Below are positions 18,776 through 26,308 of a stretch of 50,691 nt of DNA, in pieces. The stretch covers positions 1 through 50,691 of the forward strand of contig JAJTCO010000015.1 in NCBI GenBank assembly GCA_021323265.1. The letters run 5' to 3'. Within the stretch, counting starts at the first letter, position 1; the number at the start of each line of letters is the position of its first letter. Below the pieces are notes generated by a model, which saw only the letters and a list, made by a program, of their open reading frames with translations, searched no databases and was not told the DNA's origin. Source of the stretch: Pseudoduganella sp. (GTDB lineage Bacteria; Pseudomonadota; Gammaproteobacteria; Burkholderiales; Burkholderiaceae_D). Position numbers and translations under genes: made by a program.

Positions 18776-19753
18776 ATGAACCTGCTGCCCTCCCGCTCCG
18801 AACTTGACGCCGCCGCCACCATCGTCCATGGCGCCATGCCCGCCACCCCGCAGTTTTCCTGGCCGCTGCTGAACGAGGCACTGGGCACCGAGACCTGGGT
18901 CAAGCACGAGAACCACACGCCGACGGGCGCGTTCAAGGTGCGCGGCGGGCTGGTCTACCTGCAAGGACTGCTGCAGCGCGAGCCCGGCGTCACCGGCATC
19001 GTGTCGGCCACGCGCGGCAACCACGGCCAGTCGCTGGCCTTTGCCGCGCGGCGCCACGGCGTGCGGGCGACCATCGTGGTACCGCACGGGAACAGCGCGG
19101 AGAAGAACGCCGCCATGCGCGCGCTGGGCGCGCAGCTGGTCGAACACGGCGACGACTTCCAGGCCAGCCGCGAACACGCGCTGTCGCTGGCGCGCAAGCA
19201 GGACCTGCACATGGTGCCTTCCTGCCATCCGGACCTGGTGGCCGGAGTCGCCAGCTACTGGATGGAGCTGTTCCATGCCCAGCCGGCGCTCGACACGGTG
19301 TTCGTGCCGATCGGCCAGGGCTCGGGCTTTTGCGCGGCGATCGCGGCGCGTGAAGCGCTTGGGCTGCGCACCCGCGTCATTGGCGTGGTGTCCTCGCATG
19401 CCACCGCGTACCTGGACTCCTTCCGCAGCGGCACGCTGCAGGAAGCGCCGTCGAGCACCGAACTGGCCGACGGCATGGCCTGCCGCACGCCGGATGCCGG
19501 CTCGCTGGAGATCGTGCAACGCTATGCGGAAGACGTGGTCGCAGTCAGCGATGAGGAAGTGGCGCGCGCCATCCGCCTGTATTACCGGGCCACGCACAAC
19601 CTGGCCGAAGGCGCGGGCGCGGCGGCGCTGGCGGCGGCCATGCGCCTGAAGCATGACCCGCGCGTGGCCGGCTGCAAGGTCGGGCTGCCGCTCACCGGGG
19701 CCAACGTCGATGCGGAGAAGATCATGCGTGTCTTATCAGAGGTGCTGCCATGA
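18776..19753 (+). CDS. threonine/serine dehydratase-like PLP enzyme
   Basis: The 325-residue fold-type II PLP enzyme resembles threonine dehydratase and related serine dehydratases/racemases. The PLP lysine motif is NHTPTGAFKVRGG, the substrate loop is SATRGNHGQSLAFAA, and the glycine loop is PIGQGSGFCAAIAA. A late PLP-pocket region is LAEGAGAAALAAA. It lacks the C-terminal ACT regulatory domain of IlvA, so it is the short catabolic type. ATG 18776 follows the MocR operator region; the open frame extends far upstream, opposite the MocR gene, but that part has no matching protein character. The EamA gene starts in a 4-nt overlap at its stop. Exact substrate is uncertain. Confidence 0.85.
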   Translation: MNLLPSRSELDAAATIVHGAMPATPQFSWPLLNEALGTETWVKHENHTPTGAFKVRGGLVYLQGLLQREPGVTGIVSATRGNHGQSLAFAARRHGVRATIVVPHGNSAEKNAAMRALGAQLVEHGDDFQASREHALSLARKQDLHMVPSCHPDLVAGVASYWMELFHAQPALDTVFVPIGQGSGFCAAIAAREALGLRTRVIGVVSSHATAYLDSFRSGTLQEAPSSTELADGMACRTPDAGSLEIVQRYAEDVVAVSDEEVARAIRLYYRATHNLAEGAGAAALAAAMRLKHDPRVAGCKVGLPLTGANVDAEKIMRVLSEVLP

Positions 19754-20715
19754 CGCCCTACTCGCACGATGAACCGGGGTGGCTGGGCGCACACAACCCC
19801 GGTACGGCAGGGTCCGACCCCGCCTTGCCGGGGTTAGCCAAACGCGAAACACGCGGCATGCTGCTGGGCCTGGCCGGCGTCGCCATCTTCAGCCTGACGC
19901 TACCCTTTACGCGCCTGGCGGTGGCCGGCCTCGATCCCGTCTTCGTCGCCATGGGCCGCGCCCTCGCCGCGGCCCTGCTGGCCCTGTGCTGGCTGCAATG
20001 GAAACGCGCCCCGCTGCCCACACGCGCCCAGCTGCCGACACTGGCCGCCGTCACGATCGGCTGCGTGATCGGCTTCCCGCTGCTGACGTCCATCGCCATG
20101 CGTACCCTGCCCGCCTCCCATGGCGCAGTCCTGGTCGGCATCCTGCCCTTGGCCACCGCCCTGTGCTCAGCCATGCGCGGACACGAACGGCCCTCGCCAG
20201 GCTTCTGGGTGATGGCCGCCGCCGGCAGCGCGCTGGTGATCGGCTTCGCCCTACGCCAGGGCGATGGCGGACTGCATGGCGCCGACCTGGCCGTGCTAGC
20301 CGCCGTGCTGCTGGCGGCCTTGGGCTACGCCGAAGGCGGCCGCCTGTCGCAAAGCATGGGCGGCGAACAAGTCATCGCCTGGGCGCTGGTGCTGTCCCTG
20401 CCCGTGGCGCTGCCCGCCACGGCCTGGCTGCTGTGGCGCGACTGGTCCATGGTCGCCGCCGCACCGGCCAGCAGCTGGCTGGGCTTTGGCTACGTCTCCG
20501 TGTTTTCCATGTTCATCGGCTTCTTTTTCTGGTACCGCGGCATGGCCGTGGGCGGCGTGGCGCGCGTCGGCCAGGTGCAACTGGTGCAACCGGGACTGAC
20601 CCTGCTGGGCGCCGCACTGATCCTGAATGAAACTTTGCATATTGAGCATATTCTGTTCACTTTTGCCGTTATAGCCGTCGTCGGCGCAGGAAAACGCATG
20701 AAAGTGGGCCGCTGA
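19750..20715 (+). CDS. EamA/DMT-family transporter
   Basis: The protein has about ten hydrophobic helices in two EamA repeats (GMLLGLAGVAIFSLTLPFTR; ADLAVLAAVLLAALGYAEGG), typical of drug/metabolite exporters such as RhtA-like amino-acid exporters. The annotated frame opens at ATG 19750, overlapping the dehydratase stop. The first 36 residues, however, are encoded over a 41-nt imperfect palindrome and look unlike a DMT N-terminus. ATG 19858, directly before the first helix, is an alternative start giving 285 residues. Linkage to the dehydratase suggests export of threonine, serine or a product; this is inference. Confidence 0.85.
   Translation: MTPYSHDEPGWLGAHNPGTAGSDPALPGLAKRETRGMLLGLAGVAIFSLTLPFTRLAVAGLDPVFVAMGRALAAALLALCWLQWKRAPLPTRAQLPTLAAVTIGCVIGFPLLTSIAMRTLPASHGAVLVGILPLATALCSAMRGHERPSPGFWVMAAAGSALVIGFALRQGDGGLHGADLAVLAAVLLAALGYAEGGRLSQSMGGEQVIAWALVLSLPVALPATAWLLWRDWSMVAAAPASSWLGFGYVSVFSMFIGFFFWYRGMAVGGVARVGQVQLVQPGLTLLGAALILNETLHIEHILFTFAVIAVVGAGKRMKVGR
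19795..19835. repeat. REP-like 41-nt imperfect palindrome
   Basis: Arms of 20 nt (19795-19814 and 19816-19835) match at 17 of 20 positions around one central base, with AACCCCGG...CCGGGGTT outside and GGTC-C-GACC at the centre. It lies inside the 5' part of the EamA frame. The GGGTC/GACCCC core is shared with the hairpin at 27675-27743 and the GACCCC in the spacer at 22482-22487, suggesting a dispersed palindromic repeat family. Confidence 0.6.
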
Positions 20716-20742
20716 CCGTGACGAATTCGGCAATGCGCAGAG

Positions 20743-20748
20743 TACAAT
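20743..20748 (+). promoter_or_regulatory. candidate -10 element upstream of the RidA gene
   Basis: TACAAT at 20743-20748 lies 37 nt before ATG 20785 in the short gap after the EamA gene. No good -35 hexamer sits at 17 bp; GTGACG (20718-20723) is at 19 bp. It would give the RidA-aminotransferase pair its own promoter. Confidence 0.35.
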
Positions 20749-20784
20749 AACAGCTTCACGGAACCATTTTTCTTTGGAAATCAC

Positions 20785-21246
20785 ATGTCTGTCTACGAAA
20801 AACTGAAGTCGCTCGATATCACCCTGGCACCGCCAGCCGCCCCTGTCGCCGCCTACGTCATGTACGTCCAGACCGGCAACCTGGTGTTCATCTCCGGCCA
20901 TATCGCCAAGAAAGCCGACGGCAACCCATGGGTTGGCCAACTGGGCAAGAATATCTCGACCGAAGAAGGCAAGCAGGCAGCACGTTCCATCGCCATCGAC
21001 CTGATGGGCACCCTGCAGGAAGCCTGCGGCGGCGACCTGAATCGCGTCACCAGCATCGTCAAGGTCATGAGCCTGGTCAATTCCACCCCCGATTACACCG
21101 AACAGCACCTGGTCACCAACGGCTGCTCGGAACTGCTGGGCGAAGTGTTCGGCGACGCCGGCAAGCACGCCCGCTCCGCCTTCGGCGTGGCACAAATCCC
21201 GCGCGGCTCCTGCGTGGAAATCGAACTGATCGCCGAAATCGCTTAA
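20785..21246 (+). CDS. RidA/YjgF-family enamine/imine deaminase
   Basis: The 153-residue cytoplasmic protein matches the longer YjgF/RidA subgroup: KLKSLDITLAPPAAPVAAYV, then TGNLVFISGHIAK, and the C-terminal SAFGVAQIPRGSCVEIELIAEI with the conserved Arg that binds the substrate carboxylate. RidA hydrolyses reactive 2-aminoacrylate and similar enamines made by PLP dehydratases, so its place two genes after a threonine/serine dehydratase is logical. GGAA precedes the ATG. The aminotransferase gene begins 13 nt downstream. Confidence 0.9.
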   Translation: MSVYEKLKSLDITLAPPAAPVAAYVMYVQTGNLVFISGHIAKKADGNPWVGQLGKNISTEEGKQAARSIAIDLMGTLQEACGGDLNRVTSIVKVMSLVNSTPDYTEQHLVTNGCSELLGEVFGDAGKHARSAFGVAQIPRGSCVEIELIAEIA

Positions 21247-21259
21247 ATAGAGAACCATT

Positions 21260-22453
21260 ATGAAAATCGAGAACCCGAACCCACTGCAGTGGCATTTTTC
21301 CGAACGTGCCAAAGGCATGCAGGCCTCCTTCATCCGTGAAATCCTGAAGGTCACCCAGCAGCCCGAAATCACCTCGTTCGCCGGCGGCCTGCCTTCGCCT
21401 GCCACCTTCCCGGTGGAGATCATGAAAGCGGCCTACGACAAGGTCTTGACGAACAACGGCAAAGTTGCCCTGCAATACGGTCCGACCGACGGCTACATGC
21501 CGCTGCGCCAGTGGATCGCCGATTCGCTGTCGCAAAACGGCGCCAAGATCGCCCCGGAACAGGTGCTGATGGTGTCGGGCTCCCAGCAGGCACTGGACCT
21601 GATCGGCAAGGTGCTGATCGACGAAGGCAGCAAGGTGCTGGTGGAGACCCCGTCCTACCTGGGCGCGCTGCAGGCGTTCTCGGTGTACCGCCCTGAATTC
21701 CACTCCGTCGCCACCGACGAACATGGCCTGGTGCCGTCCTCGCTGGACGCCATCGCCGAAGGCGCGCGCCTGCTGTACGCGCTGCCGAACTTCCAGAACC
21801 CGACCGGCCGCTCGCTGTCCGTGCAGCGCCGCCAGGAACTGGTGGAAACCTGCGCCCGCCTGAACCTGCCGCTGATCGAAGACGATCCGTACGGCGCGCT
21901 GTCCTACTCCGGCCAGCCAAGCCCGAAGATGATCGCCATGAATCCGGAAGGCGTGATCTACATGGGTTCCTTCTCCAAGGTGCTGACCCCGGGCATCCGC
22001 CTGGGCTACGTGGTGGCTCCGCTGCCGATGGTGCGCCGCCTGGAGCTGGCCAAGCAAGCGGCCGACCTGCACACCGCCCAACTGACCCAGATGGTGGTGC
22101 ACGAAGTGGTGAAGGACGGCTTCCTGGACCAGCACATCCCGACCATCCGCGAACTGTACGGCAACCAGTGCAAGGCCATGCTGGACGCGATGGACGAGCA
22201 CTTCCCGAAAGAAGCCACCTGGACCAAACCGGACGGCGGCATGTTCATCTGGGTCGAGCTGCCACAGCACATCAACGCGATGGAACTGCTGGACGAAGCG
22301 ATCAAGAACAAGATCGCCTTCGTGCCGGGCGCCCCGTTCTACGCCAACGAGCCAGCCACCAACACCCTGCGCCTGTCCTTCGTGACCGTGCCGCCGGAGC
22401 GCATCCGCGCCGGCATTGAAGTGCTGGGCAAGCTGATCAAAGCCCGCATGTAA
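21260..22453 (+). CDS. PLP-dependent class I aminotransferase (2-aminoadipate/LysN-like)
   Basis: The 397-residue fold-type I aminotransferase lacks any GntR domain. It opens with WHFSERAKGMQASFIREILK and ITSFAGGLPSPATFPVE, typical of the LysN/2-aminoadipate and aromatic group. LQYGPTDGYMPLR, ALPNFQNPTGRSLS and EDDPYGAL follow, with the PLP lysine in MGSFSKVLTPGIRLGY. The catalytic domain is close in type to the C-terminal part of MocR proteins but is a stand-alone enzyme. It is co-transcribed with the RidA gene 13 nt upstream. Substrate preference is not determinable by eye. Confidence 0.87.
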   Translation: MKIENPNPLQWHFSERAKGMQASFIREILKVTQQPEITSFAGGLPSPATFPVEIMKAAYDKVLTNNGKVALQYGPTDGYMPLRQWIADSLSQNGAKIAPEQVLMVSGSQQALDLIGKVLIDEGSKVLVETPSYLGALQAFSVYRPEFHSVATDEHGLVPSSLDAIAEGARLLYALPNFQNPTGRSLSVQRRQELVETCARLNLPLIEDDPYGALSYSGQPSPKMIAMNPEGVIYMGSFSKVLTPGIRLGYVVAPLPMVRRLELAKQAADLHTAQLTQMVVHEVVKDGFLDQHIPTIRELYGNQCKAMLDAMDEHFPKEATWTKPDGGMFIWVELPQHINAMELLDEAIKNKIAFVPGAPFYANEPATNTLRLSFVTVPPERIRAGIEVLGKLIKARM

Positions 22454-22465
22454 CAGCCCACCCTT

Positions 22466-22496
22466 GTCCACCAAAGGGCCTGACCCCAAGGTGGAC
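22466..22496. terminator. hairpin after the aminotransferase gene
   Basis: GTCCACC (22466-22472) pairs with GGTGGAC (22490-22496) across a 17-nt loop that itself holds GGG and CCCC, 13 nt after the aminotransferase stop. There is no T-tract, so intrinsic termination is uncertain. The rest of the 159-nt gap to the lipase gene shows no gene. Confidence 0.4.
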
Positions 22497-22612
22497 GGGA
22501 CGGCCATCCGGCGGGCGCTGCCGCAGCCCCTGGCTCGCCGCGCCATGCGATTGGCTCGCCACGCATGGCTGCGGCGCTTTCGTGAGTGTTCGGCCTGTGA
22601 TGAAATGGGCTC

Positions 22613-23905
22613 ATGAAAACACTTACCTCCATCGCATTGGCCACCGTGCTGGCCGCATCCTCCGCCCACGCCGCCAACAACGATCCCGTTGTACTGGTGC
22701 ACGGCTTCCTTGGCTTCGGTCCCGATACCTTTGCGGCGACCGGCTTCAAGTACTGGGGCGGATTCAACGACATCGCTGCACATATGCGCAGTTCCCAGCG
22801 CCCCGTCTTTACGGCGGCGGTGGGTCCGGTCAGTTCCAACTGGGATCGCGCGGTGGAGCTGTACTATCAGATCAAGGGCGGTTGCGCCGACTATGGCGCG
22901 CGCCATGCGGCCGAACACGCCGCGCTGGGCCACGTGCAGAAGCCGGCCGGCAAGTGCTGGGCGGCCGATGCGGCCAATAATCCGAACAACTATCCGCTCG
23001 CGCTTTATCCGCAATGGGATGCGCAGCATCCGGTGCATTTCGTCTCGCATAGCCAGGGCGGCCAGACCATCCGCACCCTGATCCAGTTGCTGGAATCGGG
23101 TGCGCCCAACGGCGCGGGCAGCGAGGGCGATGGCGCGCTGTACTCCGGCGGCAAGGTGGGCTGGGTGCGGAGTGCGACGTCGATCTCGTCGCCACACAAT
23201 GGCACGACGCTGCGCGACGTGGTGGTCGATTTCGTGCCCAAGGTGTCCGAACTGGCCGGCAGTTTCGTCGAAGTGGCGGGCCTGGGCGGGTCGAACGGGA
23301 CGGGTTACAAATTCCGGCTGGAGCAGTACGGCCTGGCGCAGGGTCCGGCGGAATCGATCGGCGACTTCCTGGGCCGGACGCACGGCGCGCCGTTCTGGCA
23401 GCTGTCCAACCGCGACGCGGCGCAATGGGACCTGGGGCCCGACGGTGCCGCCCAGTTGAATGGCTGGGTCAAGACGTCGCCCCACGTCTATTACTTCTCC
23501 ATCGGTTCGCGCGCGACCGAACAAGGCAGCTGGTGCTGCAACAATACCGACCGCGTCATCGCGCCGTTCCAGAGCAGCGATTACCAGTACGCCCGCAACG
23601 ACATGATCTTCTTCCTGAAGAATACGGCGGGCGAATGGGTCGTGCCCTCGATCCTGCAGCGCGGCATGGGTTCCTACCGCGCGCCGGAATGGTATGCCAA
23701 CGATGGCGTGGTCAATACCAACAGCATGCGCGGACCGGCCGGGCAGCCGTTCCGGTTGTTCGACGGTGCGCCGGTCCGGGGCAGTTGGAACTATATTGGC
23801 TACTACGACCAATACGACCACTTCGACGTGATCGGCTGGAATGCATCGCCATGGGCCGTTTATCCGATTTACGACAACCTGCTCAGCATCCTCGCGGGGC
23901 TTTGA
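22613..23905 (+). CDS. secreted family I.5-type triacylglycerol lipase
   Basis: The 430-residue protein has a Sec signal peptide ending SSAHAA. It resembles the large Geobacillus/Staphylococcus lipases: VVLVHGFLGFGPDTF oxyanion region, FKYWGG, VGPVSSNWDRAVELYYQIKG and DYGARHAAEH. The nucleophile is Ser147 in HSQGG, with Asp364 in YANDGVVNT and His403 in YDHFDVIGW. The Asp in SSNWDRA and the His pair in the DYG segment match positions that bind zinc in Geobacillus lipase. Six or more Cys residues (GGCADYG, GKCWAAD, WCCNN) are unusual for that family and could form disulfides in the periplasm. A small gene follows 2 nt after its stop. Confidence 0.88.
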   Translation: MKTLTSIALATVLAASSAHAANNDPVVLVHGFLGFGPDTFAATGFKYWGGFNDIAAHMRSSQRPVFTAAVGPVSSNWDRAVELYYQIKGGCADYGARHAAEHAALGHVQKPAGKCWAADAANNPNNYPLALYPQWDAQHPVHFVSHSQGGQTIRTLIQLLESGAPNGAGSEGDGALYSGGKVGWVRSATSISSPHNGTTLRDVVVDFVPKVSELAGSFVEVAGLGGSNGTGYKFRLEQYGLAQGPAESIGDFLGRTHGAPFWQLSNRDAAQWDLGPDGAAQLNGWVKTSPHVYYFSIGSRATEQGSWCCNNTDRVIAPFQSSDYQYARNDMIFFLKNTAGEWVVPSILQRGMGSYRAPEWYANDGVVNTNSMRGPAGQPFRLFDGAPVRGSWNYIGYYDQYDHFDVIGWNASPWAVYPIYDNLLSILAGL

Positions 23906-23907
23906 AC

Positions 23908-24357
23908 ATGCGGCTCGTGCTGGCAATTGCGGCACTGGCCGCACTGGTCGTCGCCCTGCTCGGCTCCGCCCAGGCACCGGCGCCGCAAGCGGCGGGCGAT
24001 GCGCCGGCAACGGTGCAGCGGGCGCCTGCCCGCCAGCACACCGCGCCGGCGGCCGTGGCCCGCGCCGCAGCCGTGCCGCAGGCGGCGCCGCCGCTGCATG
24101 CCGTGGAAGCCGCCGTACGGGCGGCGCGCCTGCGCGGCGCCGACGAGAACGAGATCTACCGCATGCGCGCCAGCCAGTTGCCGGCGGCCCAGGTCGCGTC
24201 GCTGGTGGCAATGGAGGCGGCGGAGGCCAGCTGGAACGGGCGCGTTGCGGAGTTTCGCAGGCAATGCGCATCCGGCGCCGGTTGCGCAACGGAGCGCTTC
24301 ACGCCGCAAGAGCGTGCCCGCCTGCGCAGCTATGAAGCGCCGGCCCTGCGACAGTAG
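23908..24357 (+). CDS. small exported protein resembling a lipase-chaperone tail
   Basis: The 149-residue protein has an N-terminal hydrophobic anchor (about residues 2-20), an Ala/Pro/Gln-rich linker and then a helical region: VEAAVRAARLRGADENEIYR, LPAAQVASLVAMEAAEASWN, FTPQERARLRSYEA. The last part recalls the C-terminal helices of lipase-specific foldases (Lif/LipB), which are also N-terminally anchored in the inner membrane, but those are about 340 residues and carry an RxxFDY motif not seen here. It starts 2 nt after the lipase stop, which supports a partner role. The Lif relation is a by-eye resemblance and could be coincidence of Ala-rich helices. Confidence 0.55.
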   Translation: MRLVLAIAALAALVVALLGSAQAPAPQAAGDAPATVQRAPARQHTAPAAVARAAAVPQAAPPLHAVEAAVRAARLRGADENEIYRMRASQLPAAQVASLVAMEAAEASWNGRVAEFRRQCASGAGCATERFTPQERARLRSYEAPALRQ

Positions 24358-24366
24358 GCGCGCCGG

Positions 24367-25188
24367 CTAAGGCGCCAGCATTTTCGCCGCTTCATCGTCG
24401 CCGACGTACCGTGCCACCAGCCGCTGTATGGTGCCGTCGTTGCGCATCGCCTTCAGCAACTCCGCCCAGCGCCGTGCTTCGCCGGCGCCAAAGTTCTTTT
24501 TGCTCAGCATGAAATTGGCCGGCACGCGCGGTCGGCTTGCGCTCCAGTCTTCGATGCGCACGGCGCTGGAAGCGATTTCGTCCTTGATGTAGCGTTCGTA
24601 CACCATCTTCGATGCCAGCACTGCCTGGAAGCGCCCCGCCTTGAACATCGCATACAGGCGGTCGCCATCGTCCACGTCTTCCACGCGCCCGATGTTGCGC
24701 AGCTGGGTGACGAATTCTTCGTGGTCGGTTCCGGCGGCATAGCCGCGCCCAAAGCCAAGGCGCAGCTCAGGCGCTGCGATGAAGTCGGCGGTGGAGCGCA
24801 CATTTGCCGGCACGTCTTTGCGCAAGAGCACCATGTGCTTGACCCAGACATAGGGTTCGGCCCAGGAGAACAGCAGCCGCTCCGGCGTGGCGGCGGCGGA
24901 AAAAGTCATGTCCACGGTGCCGCTTTGCATGGCCGGCCAGATCGCCCGCCGCTGCATGACCTTGAGCGAGAAGGTGCAGCCGCTGCGCTTGCGCAGCTCC
25001 TCGGCCATGTCCTTGTCCAGCCCTGCACCGGCGTGGAAGAAATGGCCAAATTCATACAGGCCGACCACGATTGGCCGCGCGGGACAGGCAGGTGGGCCGG
25101 ATTTCGCCGCCATCGCCGGCTGGCAAAATCCCGCGAGCACCAAAGCCCAGGCCCCACCACTGCGCAGGCCACGCATCAAATCCAGCAT
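24367..25188 (-). CDS. periplasmic solute-binding protein (SBP family 3-like)
   Basis: The 273-residue protein has a signal peptide ending near QPAMAA. It resembles family 3 amino-acid-binding proteins: PIVVGLYEFGHFFHAGAGLD at the start, GLDKDMAEELRKRSG, AMQSGTVDMTFSAAATPERL, FSWAEPYVWVKHMVLLRKD, and the late hinge FKAGRFQAVLASKMVYERY. No permease or ATPase gene is adjacent, so it may be an orphan binding or sensing protein. GGGGG lies just before its start on the minus strand. It converges with the lipase pair, leaving a 9-nt gap. Confidence 0.8.
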   Translation of the reverse strand: MLDLMRGLRSGGAWALVLAGFCQPAMAAKSGPPACPARPIVVGLYEFGHFFHAGAGLDKDMAEELRKRSGCTFSLKVMQRRAIWPAMQSGTVDMTFSAAATPERLLFSWAEPYVWVKHMVLLRKDVPANVRSTADFIAAPELRLGFGRGYAAGTDHEEFVTQLRNIGRVEDVDDGDRLYAMFKAGRFQAVLASKMVYERYIKDEIASSAVRIEDWSASRPRVPANFMLSKKNFGAGEARRWAELLKAMRNDGTIQRLVARYVGDDEAAKMLAP

Positions 25189-25233
25189 GCCGCCCCCAGA
25201 AAGTCCGATTGCCTGGACTCGATTATGGCACGG

Positions 25234-26037
25234 TTACTTGCTGGTGATGTTGACCATGCCCTTGAAGTCATACGGAATCACCACAGTCTGCACCTTGCCG
25301 GCGGCGATGCCTTCGGCGATCTTCATCTGCGCCTGCGCCTGCATATAGGAGATGGCGCCGGCATTGGCGTTCAGGGCAGCGATGCGCTCCGCCTCCTTGC
25401 GGGCGATCTGCACCTCCACTTCCTTGGTCTTCTCCTCGTTCTTGGCGCGCACCAGGTTGTCGGCGCTGGACTTCACCGCATCGCTTGGCACCATGCTGCC
25501 CACGCGTACCTGCGAGATCACAATACCGTTCAGCTTTTCGTCGGCCAGGGTGTCGACCATGGTGGCCTGGATTTCCTGTTCGATCTGGGCCCGGTTGTCG
25601 TTCATGTTCAAGGCCTCGTACTTGCGCGCGACCTTGTAGACGGCGTTGCGCGCGGTCTGCGAGATATAGGCGTGCATCAGGTAGATGTCGCCGTCGGTAT
25701 CGAGCGTATGGAAGGCGCGGCTCTTGTTGATGTACAGGTCGGATACGGCCGACGGCGTGACGTTGTAGATCACGGCCAGGTCGAAGTCCTTCATCGTGGA
25801 GTTGTCCGCGGCCAGGGGACTCAGGTCGCGCACTTCGACGCTGACGTCCTTGATCGGGAAGGTCAGGATGGAACCGACGAGGGTCTGGTTGAAACTGCCC
25901 GCGACGCGCTCTTCCGCCTCGACAGTCTTGTCGAAGTTGACGCGCAACCCCACTTCACCGGTGTCGATCACCTTGCAGCCGGTGATGGCAAAGGCGGACA
26001 ACAGGACGGGCATGAGCAGCAGCGGGAGTTTTTTCAT
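25234..26037 (-). CDS. SPFH/prohibitin-domain lipoprotein
   Basis: The 267-residue protein has a short signal with lipobox ITGC (Cys21) and then an SPFH/band-7 domain (VIDTGEVGLRVNFDKTVEAE; TLVGSILTFPIKDVSVEVRD; VIYNVTPSAVSDLYINKS). A charged helical region with coiled-coil character follows (RAKNEEKTKEVEVQIARKEA). SPFH proteins form large membrane-bound assemblies that organise membrane domains or regulate proteases. The lipobox in place of a transmembrane anchor suggests a periplasmic location, unlike HflK/HflC. It is monocistronic, divergent from the GGDEF gene. Confidence 0.8.
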   Translation of the reverse strand: MKKLPLLLMPVLLSAFAITGCKVIDTGEVGLRVNFDKTVEAEERVAGSFNQTLVGSILTFPIKDVSVEVRDLSPLAADNSTMKDFDLAVIYNVTPSAVSDLYINKSRAFHTLDTDGDIYLMHAYISQTARNAVYKVARKYEALNMNDNRAQIEQEIQATMVDTLADEKLNGIVISQVRVGSMVPSDAVKSSADNLVRAKNEEKTKEVEVQIARKEAERIAALNANAGAISYMQAQAQMKIAEGIAAGKVQTVVIPYDFKGMVNITSK

Positions 26038-26308
26038 GATGTTTCCAAAGAGTTAAAGGAAACGCCATTCTATTGCCTTAGGACTACAAAAAAATCATAA
26101 AAAAACCGTTAAAATTACCGTTATTTAATTATTAACGACCCATATTCAAAAGCTCACTAAATGTCACAATTTCCCTTAGCGTGTAGGAAACTTTGACCAA
26201 GTATCACCAACCCATCGTCTTTTTTCAGCAAAACCTTCCTTGAATTTTCACAATTCCAATTGGCAACACGGTATCATCGTTGGCACATCCTACACACCCC
26301 TAGCCAGC
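26038..26308. promoter_or_regulatory. A/T-rich divergent intergenic region
   Basis: This 271-nt gap between the SPFH and GGDEF genes is clearly richer in A/T than its surroundings, especially 26090-26170. It must hold promoters for both genes. No convincing -35/-10 pair, operator palindrome or small gene was recognised. Confidence 0.5.

Noticed and set aside
26240..26308. TTG start 23 codons upstream for the GGDEF protein
   Set aside because: The extra residues do not match a receiver N-terminus and lie in the A/T-rich promoter region; ATG 26309 gives a standard receiver domain.
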